Below, piece after piece: positions 36,620 through 47,159 of a DNA stretch of 64,000 nt. The number at the start of each line of letters is the position of its first letter. Within the stretch, counting starts at the first letter, position 1. This DNA comes from Guyanagaster necrorhizus. Taxonomy: Eukaryota > Basidiomycota > Agaricomycetes > Agaricales > Physalacriaceae. The stretch spans positions 124,001-188,000 of the forward strand of contig NW_025064926.1 of assembly GCF_019112545.1 (NCBI RefSeq), written 5' to 3'. The notes below the pieces were generated by a model. That model ran no database searches. It saw nothing but the letters and a program-made list of their open reading frames with translations, and had not been told where the DNA came from. Made by a program: the position numbers and the translations under genes.

Positions 36620-37287
36620 ATTAGCTTGAAGCTTTTTGTTTTCCTTTTCTTATGCACACTAATGTGAAGGAAACTGAATGCCTTCAACTTCCAATCTTAC
36701 ATCAAACTTCTTCAATCTCTTGAGCACTGTTATTGACACCCTGCTCAGGTTTTTTGTTATCATCTATTTTTGTTGAAAAAATCAGTCTATCACTGCTTGG
36801 GTGATTAGGTATTATACTGCTCTCTGAACTGCATACTAAGTCAGATGAAATATCTCACTCATTCTCTCCTTTCATGATCTTCTAACAGAGCCTTCCCAAA
36901 TCCCCAACAAGCTCACAGGTGGACTCATACCTGAAATCCTCCTCTAGCTGCCTCAAAAAGCTTCTGATGAGATACAAAGAGAAGAAGCCAACTAATCTAA
37001 TGACTTTCAGTATCTGCCCTGACTCTGAAACAGTCTCTCTGTTGAGCAGCAAAGGCACTATCTCAATAGAATCTCAGTACACTTCTCTCTGATCTCAGCT
37101 GAACTCACTAACAATCTCTCAAGAGACTTCTGGCACACCACAACTATTACTGACTCTTCCACTGCTCCCTCTGAGCATGGAATTAGAGACTGTGCTCAAG
37201 GCTCTCTTGGTGATGCCACCAAACTGGCTTTTAATCAGGGATCAGACTATGAATCCATCTCTGAAACTCAGACTCCTTTTGACTTAA

Positions 37288-37746
37288 TGTTATAACTTTT
37301 CACTTTTTATTTTTCTTTTAACCCCTATTTATGCTTAGTCAGAGTGCTAAAGACAGGTGCTCAAGACCACAGGACAAAGCTTAGTGACCACAACTAGCCA
37401 AGTCTGTTATTGTCTTTTGACATGACAATGCTGCTCAATGATGCACAATAATCCTTTTATGTATGATAACGATGCTCTGGGACAATGAGCACAATGGACT
37501 CAAGAAAGCATAATAAGTAGCAGTATTATTAGCATGCTCTGTACAGTATTTAAGACTGCTCATACTCACTGGAAAATCCCAGCTTTGAGCTAAAGTTTAT
37601 TCATACCATTCTACTCTTGAGCCAATTCTTAGCCTTGTGACACACTGATCAGATTATGCATCAGTAAACCCAGCTGATCTCTCAAAGTGTGAGGAGACTA
37701 GGCTGCTTATCATGTGTAACTGCTCACATAATGCTTGAGCATAACA
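37288..37746 (+). repeat. 5' LTR of self-priming family, copy D
   Basis: A 459-bp LTR from TGTTA (37288) to TAACA (37746). TATTTAAG at 37,547 is followed 34 nt later by the presumed RNA start AGCTTTGAGCTAA (37,581-37,593). Right inside the element is TTAGCTCGAAGCT (37,748-37,760), which still carries its CG and pairs with the start at 12 of 13 positions; the thirteenth would be a G-U pair in RNA. The following leader and gag relic continue to about 40,220. Confidence 0.85.
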
Positions 37747-37747
37747 A

Positions 37748-37760
37748 TTAGCTCGAAGCT
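37748..37760 (+). promoter_or_regulatory. Presumed self-primer binding site
   Basis: TTAGCTCGAAGCT lies one base after the LTR end, where a primer-binding site belongs. It is complementary to the presumed first 13 nt of the element's own RNA rather than starting with the TGG typical of tRNA-primed elements. It is the only one of four such sites in the window that keeps the CG, so it probably shows the ancestral sequence. Confidence 0.6.
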
Positions 37761-38151
37761 GTTTCTTCTCTTTCCTTATACACTAATGTGGAGAAAACCA
37801 AATGCCCTCTATTAACTCATCAGACCCAAATTTTGACTGAGAGTTCTTTGAACTTCTCTTCTCCATCATCAGAACCCTGTTAAGATTATTGGTGATCATC
37901 CAGCTATGCCAGAGATGCCATTCAATTACTGCCTGGGCCATCAGACATTATAATGAATTCCAACACATCCAACAAATTCTTCACAATGTAATCTCAGACC
38001 TACCCCTCCATGACATCCCTGAATCCAGAAGAATGACCTACTAGCCTCTGACAAGTCCTGTACTACAAGCTGGGCTTAGCAAAACACATCAGGGGGGTGA
38101 TCAAGAAACACTGGTATCACAGGATTCTGAAACCCATGAGTCTCACTGAAC

Positions 38152-40220
38152 TTGGAGGACAACAATCAGCAGCCTCTCCCTCCAGTCATACCACTGCCTC
38201 TCAAACTCACAGGATTGCTGACTGCACCAGAGATTTTCTCAATGCCCCTTGAGTGGCTTCAGGATCTCAGTCAGCACTTTCTCACAGCCAGTCTCATGGC
38301 ACCTTCTCTTCTGTCTCTATCAGAACCAGTGGTGGAATAGAGAGGACTTCTTCAATCTGACTCAGAGATGAATGACAGGCCTGTGAAAACAGGGAAGAGG
38401 TCATCCACCATCTCTTCCCTGCATAGGACCTTAACATCCCTTTTGACTATGAGGCCGCTCTCTGCCAAGAAGAGCAAAGACAAAGAGACCTCCCCCAGCC
38501 CTCATGGAGTGAGCTTGAGGAGCAGCTCTTTGCAGAAGAATGAGCAAGAAGGGCAGCCAAAGAAGCTGCTGAGTATGATCGACAGTATAGGGAGCAGCAG
38601 TAGGAGGTAAAAAGGGCCCAATTGAAAAGGGCTGATATCTCAAACTAATACAGACTTTGACTCAAGATCATATCAGTACTTGCACCAGTACAAGCAGACC
38701 ACTTGCTCTCAACTCCCATATTCAGAGAGCCCAGCACAGCTAGCTCAGACCTCTGGATGCCTGAGTACTGAGTTGATGCTGAAATCCTCACAGCTGATGA
38801 GGCATGAGGAACAGCCTCTGCTCACCCTCCTACTCTGCAATATTCCTCTCTCTGAAGGACCCCCAGTGCAGACATCATATTCGAGGATGACAAGTCCATC
38901 CTTGGACACTTTAGATTATGAGTACCTGGAAATGCCCACATCTCCACCCATACTCTCTGAAGTTTTCTTGGAAGCTGAGTGGTTGGACAGCTTGTTGACC
39001 ACTGAGGATACTGATGAAACATCCACCTCTATCATGAGCAAGTGGAGACAGTGTGAGTGGCAGGAGGAAACCAGTATGACTCCAATATTAGAAGTCAATC
39101 TGCTTCCACCTATCTCAATGCCTCAGATTTCTCCAGCCCCACTGCTGGACCAAGTACCCAGCCAGAGCAGCAAAATGACACTACAACAACAAGAGGGTGT
39201 GGAGAGTTTCTATGATCTGCCCATCACTTCCCTCTTCAAGAAAGAGAAGGATAACAGACTTGAGGGAGACAAGGGGACTGAAAGCAGTGGACCACCTCAG
39301 ATCAGAGGAGAACTGGCTTATGGACTAAATGAGGACACAGATAAAGAAGCATTAGAGGAGGAAATACAATGTGTGAGGGCACAAGAATACTAGAAGTTGT
39401 ATCTGAGAGGGGTAAACTTCTTATGGTGTGATGCCAACTGGTTGGCATCACAGGCTGGACAATTATATATGCATTCAGAGATTAATGAATGAACAGAAGT
39501 ACTAAGATATGCTGCAACAAGATATGCAGCAGAACAATACAACCAGAATCATCCCGAGGATCTGATCAGCATTCCACCAGAATATCAACCACCATCTCTG
39601 GTTTGACCAATGCTGAAAACATCTCCTGTCACTCTGAAACATGCTATGTATACAGCACTATCAGTCCAAAGTATCTTTTTGTACTCTGCATCTTCCTCCC
39701 AATCTATAGCAACTTAGCTGTCCCACTCCCAAGCTCAGCCAAAGGGATCACCAACTTCATACTGAAACCTATGGACTGGCAAAGGAAGCTGAGTCCTTAG
39801 AGCTCAACCCCCATCTGATGAAGCTACAGAGAGTAAAACCAGAAAGGAATCTATTCAGGATGACTCAGAAGCAGTCTGACTAGGCTTCATTGTATGAGAT
39901 GGAGTCATCATCCAAAAAGAAGCTGCCCTACAAGAAAGCCCCATAGCTGATGACAACTTGCTTCACTCATTCCCATGCCCACTCAACAAATGATGGTGAC
40001 CCCCCTTTGCAGACTGGCCCAACTCCATGGGCCTGCTACTGGAAAACACTGCAGTACTACAGTGTCAACTGGACCTCCTTTGTAAACCCTGCTCCTTTAA
40101 AGGAGCATCTGATGACATCGACTGATTTCTGATCAATTGCAAACAATACTTTGAGGTATACATTGGATATCTCAGAACTGATATGAACAAAGTCATATTT
40201 GCTGCTGATATGCAGGCTAC
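38152..40220 (+). pseudogene. gag relic of LTR copy D
   Basis: Open pieces follow each other across frames. At 38,152-38,340 the peptide MPLEWLQD is shared with the minus-strand relic at 4,120-4,368. At 38,680-39,393 there is a 237-residue polar segment. Near 40,080-40,220 a capsid-like piece reads SFKGASDDID, stop, FLINCKQYFEVYIG. The stop in that last piece is TGA after GAC; an ancestral CGA (Arg) hit by CpG decay would explain it. No zinc knuckle or pol domains were seen downstream. Confidence 0.55.
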
Positions 40221-40343
40221 ATGTCCAGCCCTATAATTTGCAAATTCTGCATAACACACTAGAATATGCTAGTAACTGAGGGTCATTAGCTAGTAGAGGA
40301 CTATGGCTGAGGCTCCAAGCTGATAGTCATGCTAGTCACCAAT

Positions 40344-40466
40344 ACTAAATCCAAATTGGACTTTGTAAAAATAACATGGCCTAAGGATAAAAATCCTAAG
40401 TCAGGTTTGAACTTAGAAAAGTTCTGTACCACACCTTGGAAAATACTAAGTCCAAGTTGGACTTAG
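40344..40466. repeat. Two related palindromes about 100 bp apart
   Basis: CTAAGTCCAA-G-TTGGACTTAG at 40,446-40,466 is a palindrome with 10-bp arms around one base. A decayed relative, ACTAAATCCAAATTGGACTTTG, centred about 100 bp upstream (from 40,344), has the same layout. They could be hairpins in a transposon non-coding region; no function can be assigned. Confidence 0.6.
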
Positions 40467-42884
40467 AAATGGTATCTCAAATAAGACCAATTCTACATGC
40501 CACTAAGACAAGTATATTCTAAGACAGCTAGATGCATAATACCATAGTCAGTTATAGAGTATTGAGTAGAGATAGCATCATCCAGAAGCAGTAAGAAGAG
40601 AGACCCAATGATCTGTGGCTAGCACTATGAGTTTTGACTCAAATGCCTAAGTTCAAATTTTCTAGGTATCAGGTGACCTAAGGGACTTAGAATTGAGAGG
40701 AATAGAGTGGACAGGACTGGTTGACCAGGTCTGACCAGGCCTGATCGATCAAGCTACTAAGAATAACTCAGAGGATTAAAACTTTGAGTAGACAGAAAGG
40801 AGTTAGATACCCACAGGCACTGTAGGGTTAAAATAAAGCTGTGTGGTGGCCAGGTGGGTCTGGGCAAGCCTAGGGGAGTCCAGGAATGCTGCCATTCCGG
40901 AATAATGGTATGATTCCACTTTAAACAGGAGAAATATTATTTTGAATGCTTTATTTATAGATTCTGTATCTGTTGTTGGTGTATAAAAGAAGGGAATAGA
41001 GGGGGGAAATAGCAAGCAAGCGACCCACCCCCATGTTCAGGCCTTCTAGCCCACTGTAGCTAGTCTCTGAGACAATGGATTTTGAGTTCTGCTTCAACTT
41101 AGTGATTTATTTAAGTTGCTTTGTCACTTAGAGAGAGGATTGGATTGGAATAATAACTGTATTTTGGGTTTCAGATTAATTTGGGTTCTAAACTATAAGG
41201 GTTTCAGCATCAGAATACAAGTTCTTTGGTTTTGAGGACCACTAGCCAGCCAAGAGTGCAGCTAGTCAAGCCTAAGTGCTTGATAGACTTAGTATTTGGG
41301 TTTTGGAGTTCATTGGGTTTCAAAATATTCTAAGCTGATCTGGAGCACAATTTGACATTGATTCTAAGTCCTAATTATACTTAAACATTGCTATAAACTA
41401 CTCTCACAAGTATTGCATCTTTGAAAGCAAGATAGAGTTGAATAACTGTCTTTATTGACTGTTTCTTTGATTTTACTTAAGACTGCAAGAGTGCTTCTAT
41501 TGTACTCAAAACAACTGACCTCAACTGTATTTGGTGATTGTGTATTGAGTGGTTAGGTGTTGGTGTTTGAGAGTTCATTCCTCATTCACCTCTCTTAGTC
41601 ACTTAGCCATTACCAAGCACATCAGCATGAAGAGCAGTTCCTCTATCAGCTGATGCAGAGCAAAAAATATTACATGTGACAGACTTTGACATATGCTGGG
41701 TTGCCCAAGACAGTACTCAACTGTTTAGTTTTCATCACTTTCTTGCTTGTTATTTCAGAGAAGTCAATCTCTATATAGGTTGATAGGGCATCCTTTTGAG
41801 GGCCTGCCTACTGACTGATCTTTAAACATACAGGTTTCATCAACATGTCTCTCACATACCAAAATTTGCCAATATCACATATCACTGTCTACTCTAAGGC
41901 TGACACTGTTTCCCTTCATTGTATGACAGAGAGAGCCACTGATTGACAAGATTATCAATGGCAGCAGTGCAAATGTACATTCCAATATTCAGAGATCTGA
42001 TGCATGATATGGATTATTTTTGGTGCTATTACTAGGATATTGATATCAAGTTTCATGAAGATGTGTGGTTCACACTCTCTGGAAATGACATCCCTGGTTG
42101 TTCAGCCCTTTTTTACTTGGCCAAGTCCTTCTTGAGCTTGCTACTGGACAGGGAAAAAAAAATCACCTCTTTGTTACCAATCCCCAGGAGCTTGGATGTG
42201 GAGGAAGGATGAAGTCCACAGATCTATATTATTCTTGCCTGCAAATACTTGATCACATGGGCCATTGCTGATAGAAATCTGGACTAACACTTTATCTGAC
42301 TTGCATGCCTGAACTTGATGCTGATCTTGAAATTAATGGAGTAAGTTACAGTACCTTGCTCGATGCTGGGATGCACACCCATACCTGACAAGCTGTGGTC
42401 CCTTTGCCAGCCGGGGCAGTCATTAACCATCTAATATCTAGCCCATTGAAGTCGACCACAATTCAAGTTGCTCGGTATTGATGTTCCGAACCTTGGCATT
42501 CACGGCTCTCACACGACACCAGGAGAACCACGACCAGAACAAAGACACGCAGCTCCTTCAACTGAGTTTGAGAAGGAACAGTGGTTATGTATTTTCCGGG
42601 CCGGTAGGATGACGAAGGTCAGGGGTGTCCGTTGACCAGAAAGAATGCATCGATTTTTGTTTGAAGAATGTTTTACGCCATCGTGGCAATGTGTCGCGGG
42701 AGCACAGCCGGTCTGGTTGTCAATCCGATGCTCATCTACGCATCATCTCAGCAAAACTCACAATCAAGAACAAACCGTGTTTACATGTAATGGTGACTTT
42801 GCTTCGCGTTTTCGTCAGGCTTCTACTCGATGACGACCTCTAGGTCCTCAAAAATCATTTCATTGCTGAATACAACCCGATACC

Positions 42885-44302
42885 TTAGTACATATGAATG
42901 TCGCCACGATACACGGCATCATTCGTACCATATACTCCACCTAGCACAGAAGAAACGTCCAGATGAGCGGTTTCCCCCCTTCCTTCTGCAAAATATTTCT
43001 CATATATACCCGGAACCCAAGCGAAGAACCAACGTTCCACGATTGACTTCTCCTGTGCATTTAAGGTCTGCACGGCCGCGATACTGATAGCCAGATAATT
43101 CAGAGCCAGGTTCCTGCCGCAGAGAGCGGCGTCAAAATTGCACCAACCGGGCATTGCCACTTCCGGGAGGTCATTAACGTTGAGATGAGATTGGAAGGTG
43201 ATTATCAAATGCAACTCCTTGAGTGGAGCGCCGACACGAACAGCGCTCAACGAGTTGGCCCACCACTGGAACTCTGAGGGAAATTGCCAGTCGCCGGGAT
43301 TGATACCGAAACGCAATTCGACAGCCTTGAACGTGTCAAATTTCAGTGGGTCGAATTCGCTGCTATCTGTAGGAAATGGATATGGGTCATGGAACCCCTG
43401 TGAAAAGGACAAACAACTTACCTGAGTCAGTGAAAAAATACTTGTCATGGTCACCGAGATGTATCCTTTGCGCGGATTTCACAGCATCGCAGTCTAGGAA
43501 CCGCTGGAAACGATATACATGTTCATCCTCGGCATATTCACTGCTGAAAGTGACTTTGGCCAAGGAGTCCTTAGCGATGATAGAATATCGTGAGGTTGCA
43601 ACCAAGTCCATAACGACCACATCGGATGTCGTGTTTATGTCCAACCGGAGGTCTTGTACAGGGCGATTCAAAGCCGACTGTGGCTGAGGAAGGTTGCAGT
43701 CGGGGGAAGAAAAGTCCACACCGTCCTCACCATTGGCCGCTGGATCGGCATATTCTGCAATGACGAGCTCAGCAAGTTTGAGGTGGGTCAAATGAGGAGA
43801 GCCGAGGAAGATGGAGAATTCGTGGAATGTCAACTGAACGGCCCTGAGCTCGAGACTGGTGATATTTCCCATTGACGGAGCAGCGAACACGTCGACGAAG
43901 GGTTTTCCCTCCACATTGCAGTCTGTCAATGATATCGTGCGAAGATTCTGCATATAGGAAATGATTGTACCGAGGAGGGGCGAGTCAAGCAATTTGCTTC
44001 CAGCCAAATTGCTGAAAATGTTCAACGTTTTGGGATATTCTGCCAACAACGTGGGATTTGCAGCGTGAATCTTGCTCAACCGAGTGATCGTAGTAGTCTC
44101 TTCGATAGGGAGGTCGATTGTTTCATAGATATACTCGCTGGCTAGTGGGGAATGTTTTGGTGATGGCGATGACGGTAAAATAGGCATTGTTCTGCTCTGC
44201 GACAGTATCGACGATTTTGTAGAGATCCTCTGCTGGGAGTTTCGAGTTGTCGCCGTATATATATGAGACGGGTTGAGAAGGATGGGGATGAAGAGCCTTC
44301 AT
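42885..44302 (-). pseudogene. F-box-like gene with apparent frameshift
   Basis: From an ATG at 44302 the minus strand encodes KLPAEDLYKIVDTVAEQ and ITKTFPTSQRVYL, which follows the F-box pattern of agaricomycete proteins (Leu-Pro-x-Glu start, later Lys-Thr-Phe). The frame then ends, while the adjacent frame continues with YETIDLPIEE from about 44,140 and runs on through a 350-residue leucine-rich region. An in-phase 55-nt intron (43,367-43,421) leads to the last exon (42,885-43,366). A 2-bp loss in the TATATCTAT stretch would explain the break; no intron of sensible length fits it. F-box proteins select targets for ubiquitin ligases of the SCF type; the target is unknown. A base error is the alternative. 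Confidence 0.5.
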
Positions 44303-44892
44303 CAAGAAAAGGCTTCTCTTATAGAGACCGCAAAGGACAGAGCAACCATTGTTTACCACATTAGGACCAACGATAAGGATCCGAATACCTTGGTTACACA
44401 AAGGGGACGCTTAAAGTAACCAAGCGCCTCTGTATTCCTTTCGTCTTCCGTACGGAGTTTCAGCCTGGAGATCGTAAGGGTTAGAGACCAATCAAGAAGA
44501 GTCGAAAAAACTGGATAAATGGCTGACAGAATGGTCACATTGATGCGACTATCACGTGATACACCACGATAGTGACTTTTCGCCTCTTCCTGCCATCTTC
44601 GCGGTTTACTTCAATTTTCCGTCTTATTTCGAATACTTGCCGCGTTATTCTCTACGGATGCCTGCCAAATGGGCCTCGCTGTTGGTACCACCTCAGGCGA
44701 CAATACTGCGTCCTTCCACCTTGTGACGGAGAATTATCAACAGTACTGAAAAACGCCCCACTGAATAACATCGGCTTCAGTCACGTATACACAAGGACGG
44801 TGAAGAACCTACTTTCGTTGTCCGAAGTCAAGATGGACAGAAATTGTACATTTTATATTGTTAGCAGCATACATCAGGGCCGGTTATCAACG
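44303..44892. other. Intergenic region between two minus-strand genes
   Basis: Minus-strand coding-like stretches at 44,353-44,538 and to 44,401 may be upstream exon material of the F-box-like gene, but I could not join them in phase. Nothing else is supported. Confidence 0.3.
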
Positions 44893-45771
44893 TTAGAGTC
44901 GACGACCTACTGGTGACATCAAGTCATTGTCGAGGCCATACCCATTCGTTGTAAACATATCCATGAGTGGACCACTTCCATCATGCAGATGCCTATTACG
45001 AAGGCTCATGAACGTGTCCTTGATCTCTTCAGACACGCGCTCGAAAACAGAACCCAGAAGCTCCTGTGAATACTTCAGTTGTTGCTTGCTCCTCTCTTCG
45101 CCCGCCGCATTTGCCATTGAAAAGATGAAATCGGTCGGCGGATCGATGGAGAAAACCTGGGATGTGGTCCTGTTGAGATGGCTTGTCAGCAGGGATTGCG
45201 AGTCGCCGGTCTGTACGTGGGTCATGACGTCGTCGTCTGGAAGAGGCTTGCTTTCAAATACACCAGGGTCGTTCTCATCGGAAACTGGGGTCAAGGCTAC
45301 GATACGGAAACGGTTGATCAGACGGGCTCAAGTCCACAGCAAAGACAGATACACACCTTTGATAACATTGTCAGTCATTTCCAATATGTCCATCGCCTTC
45401 TTGCGTATTTCCTCTGTAAACAGTGTATGAGCTTCCCAACATTAAGAGACGCCGCGAAGAGGGCGTCTCTACCTAGGGTTGGCGTGTCTTTAAACAGAAC
45501 AGGTAAATGTGTGAGAGATGAATGAAAACAGGCAGGACATACTTTTCATTTCGTCCATCCGACGCTTCGCATTTCTTGCTGTAGGGTTCAGGGAACGAAA
45601 AAATCTTACATTCACCTTTACGGCTTTAAGAAACGGTGAATCATGATGGTCTGGATGACGAGAGAATGTCTTATTCTGTAAGAAGTCCCGTCCAAGGTTA
45701 GGCAGCTGACGGATGTCGAAGGAAATCTGCGCCTGGCAGTAACCGTTACCGATGACTTGTGCTCTTCTCAT
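44893..45771 (-). CDS. Unrecognised protein, 240 residues, four exons
   Basis: Exons 45543-45771, 45473-45487, 45357-45431 and 44893-45296 (minus strand) join in phase to 723 nt; introns are 41, 55 and 60 nt and GT-AG. One exon is only 15 nt. The start ATG at 45771 is directly preceded by an in-frame stop codon. The protein contains a Lys/Arg-rich region (residues about 50-80), a helix-like stretch around IRKKAMDILEMTDNVIK and a polar, acidic C-terminal half. No signal peptide, membrane segment or family is recognised. The consistent phase across three introns is the main evidence that it is real. Confidence 0.55.
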
Positions 45772-46488
45772 CTATTGGTGGGCCAAATATCGAAGATAAA
45801 TTCTGCATTCGCGAGGGACATACGATTGCGACCATGCAGAGAAAAATGAGACAGTGGAAAAATAGCGGAGGGTCGTCCCCAAACTGGATTTTGAGTTCAA
45901 CGTAAAGGGGAAATTTCCTAGCAACCGGCTGTAACTTCAATAAGAATGGGATAATGAAGGGCAACATTTGAGAGGAAAGGGCAGTGGGAAGAGTGAAGGC
46001 GAATGAAGGCAAGACAATAGCACTAGCTGATGGTCCAGAGGATACCGGTTCCCGGGCCGAAAGTAGGACCAAGACAATTATCGACCCTTCTTTAATTACT
46101 TACCGCACCCACTGCACATGCTGCTTAGCACTTACTATTATCCTTCCTATAGAAATGCTGCCTAACCACCTCACTTTGTCTCTACCGTTCTGCAATTTGC
46201 ACTCTAATGTGATTGTACAACTCCCAACGCGTAGTATTCCTCAAGTTCACCCTGGCATTAATGGCCAGACATGTGAGGAAATCAGTACACTTTTCCCCCA
46301 ATATAAGCGTCACATATTTCAGCAATGATCGAAACTAACTTACCGGGGGGCCCACTTTCTACTTGCTGTCATTTCATACGTACTGTTTTTGTTTCTCTGC
46401 CCTGCTATGACTACAGCTACGCCGGTAAGACACTACGCGCGTTCATTCGTATGACTTGTTATATACTTACATACCTTAAGGTACTCAG
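45772..46488. other. Intergenic region between divergent genes
   Basis: A minus-strand frame of 108 residues (45,746-46,072) with hydrophobic stretches overlaps the start of the 240-residue gene in another frame. I could not splice it to that gene and leave it unassigned. Nothing else is supported. Confidence 0.3.
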
Positions 46489-46707
46489 GTGCTGCCTCTG
46501 GAGCTCATCGATAATATTACCGATCAAGTATCGCACTTCCACGACTATGATCGTGTGCCAACCTTATGTAGTCTATGCCTAACCTCTCGGCAAGTAAGCA
46601 TACGAGCAAAAGGGCATCTCTTTCGAGTCATCTGCATCACTCAGTTGTCTGAAGAAACTCCAGCCTGGAGAGTCTCTGAGCTCCGCCGTCTTTCAAAATC
46701 GAAATAG
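46489..46707 (+). pseudogene. N-terminal fragment of an F-box protein
   Basis: The peptide MLPLELIDNITDQVSHF followed by LCSLCLTSRQVSIRAKGHLF fits the F-box start seen in agaricomycete proteins (Leu-Pro-x-Glu-Leu-Ile, then a Cys-Ser-Leu-x-Ser-Arg core and a His-Leu-Phe). The frame ends after 72 residues and no leucine-rich continuation was found on this strand, so it is a truncated copy. A short intron just upstream is possible. Confidence 0.5.
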
Positions 46708-47159
46708 TGCTGTTATATATCGTCCAATCAAAGATTACCGTCCACGCATGGATTTTGAACGATGGTAGTAATATCATGGAGTTCGGCGGTCACGTTGAAG
46801 ACAGCCAGGGCGATACAAGGGCAGAACGGCCAATGGTGAATCGTGGATTGTGTCGTTTGAAGAGTTTTTATAGAAGCGCGTCATGGCCGAAACTCAATGC
46901 TAGTTGGATCATGTCAAGCGATAGAAGTGAGAAGTGAGAGAAAATGTAGCCGTAAGATAATTCATGAGGTGAGTGGCAATCCATGAGGCAACGGCAATGA
47001 CAAATTGTAACAATGTATCAATTAGACTTGTATTCAGACTTGTCGAATCAATGCTGCTAGCATTTCAATATTCAATGATCCAATCCCACATTTTTATGAA
47101 ACAGAAGCATGTTACAACAGAGAAAGGCTACAAGAAAATGTGAGGACTACAATCTAGTA

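Larger units (their letters stand above)
32120..42350. repeat. Large CpG-depleted retrotransposon island
   Basis: About 10 kb of AT-rich sequence with nearly no CG dinucleotides; I found none at all between 32,337 and 37,471. It contains a solo LTR with target duplication at 33,014, a solo LTR of the self-priming family at 35,380, two further LTRs of that family with leaders (36,174 and 37,288) and a gag relic (38,152-40,220). From about 40,480 to 42,350 I see only non-coding, AT-rich sequence with no recognised family. CG returns abruptly near 42,358. Confidence 0.8.
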
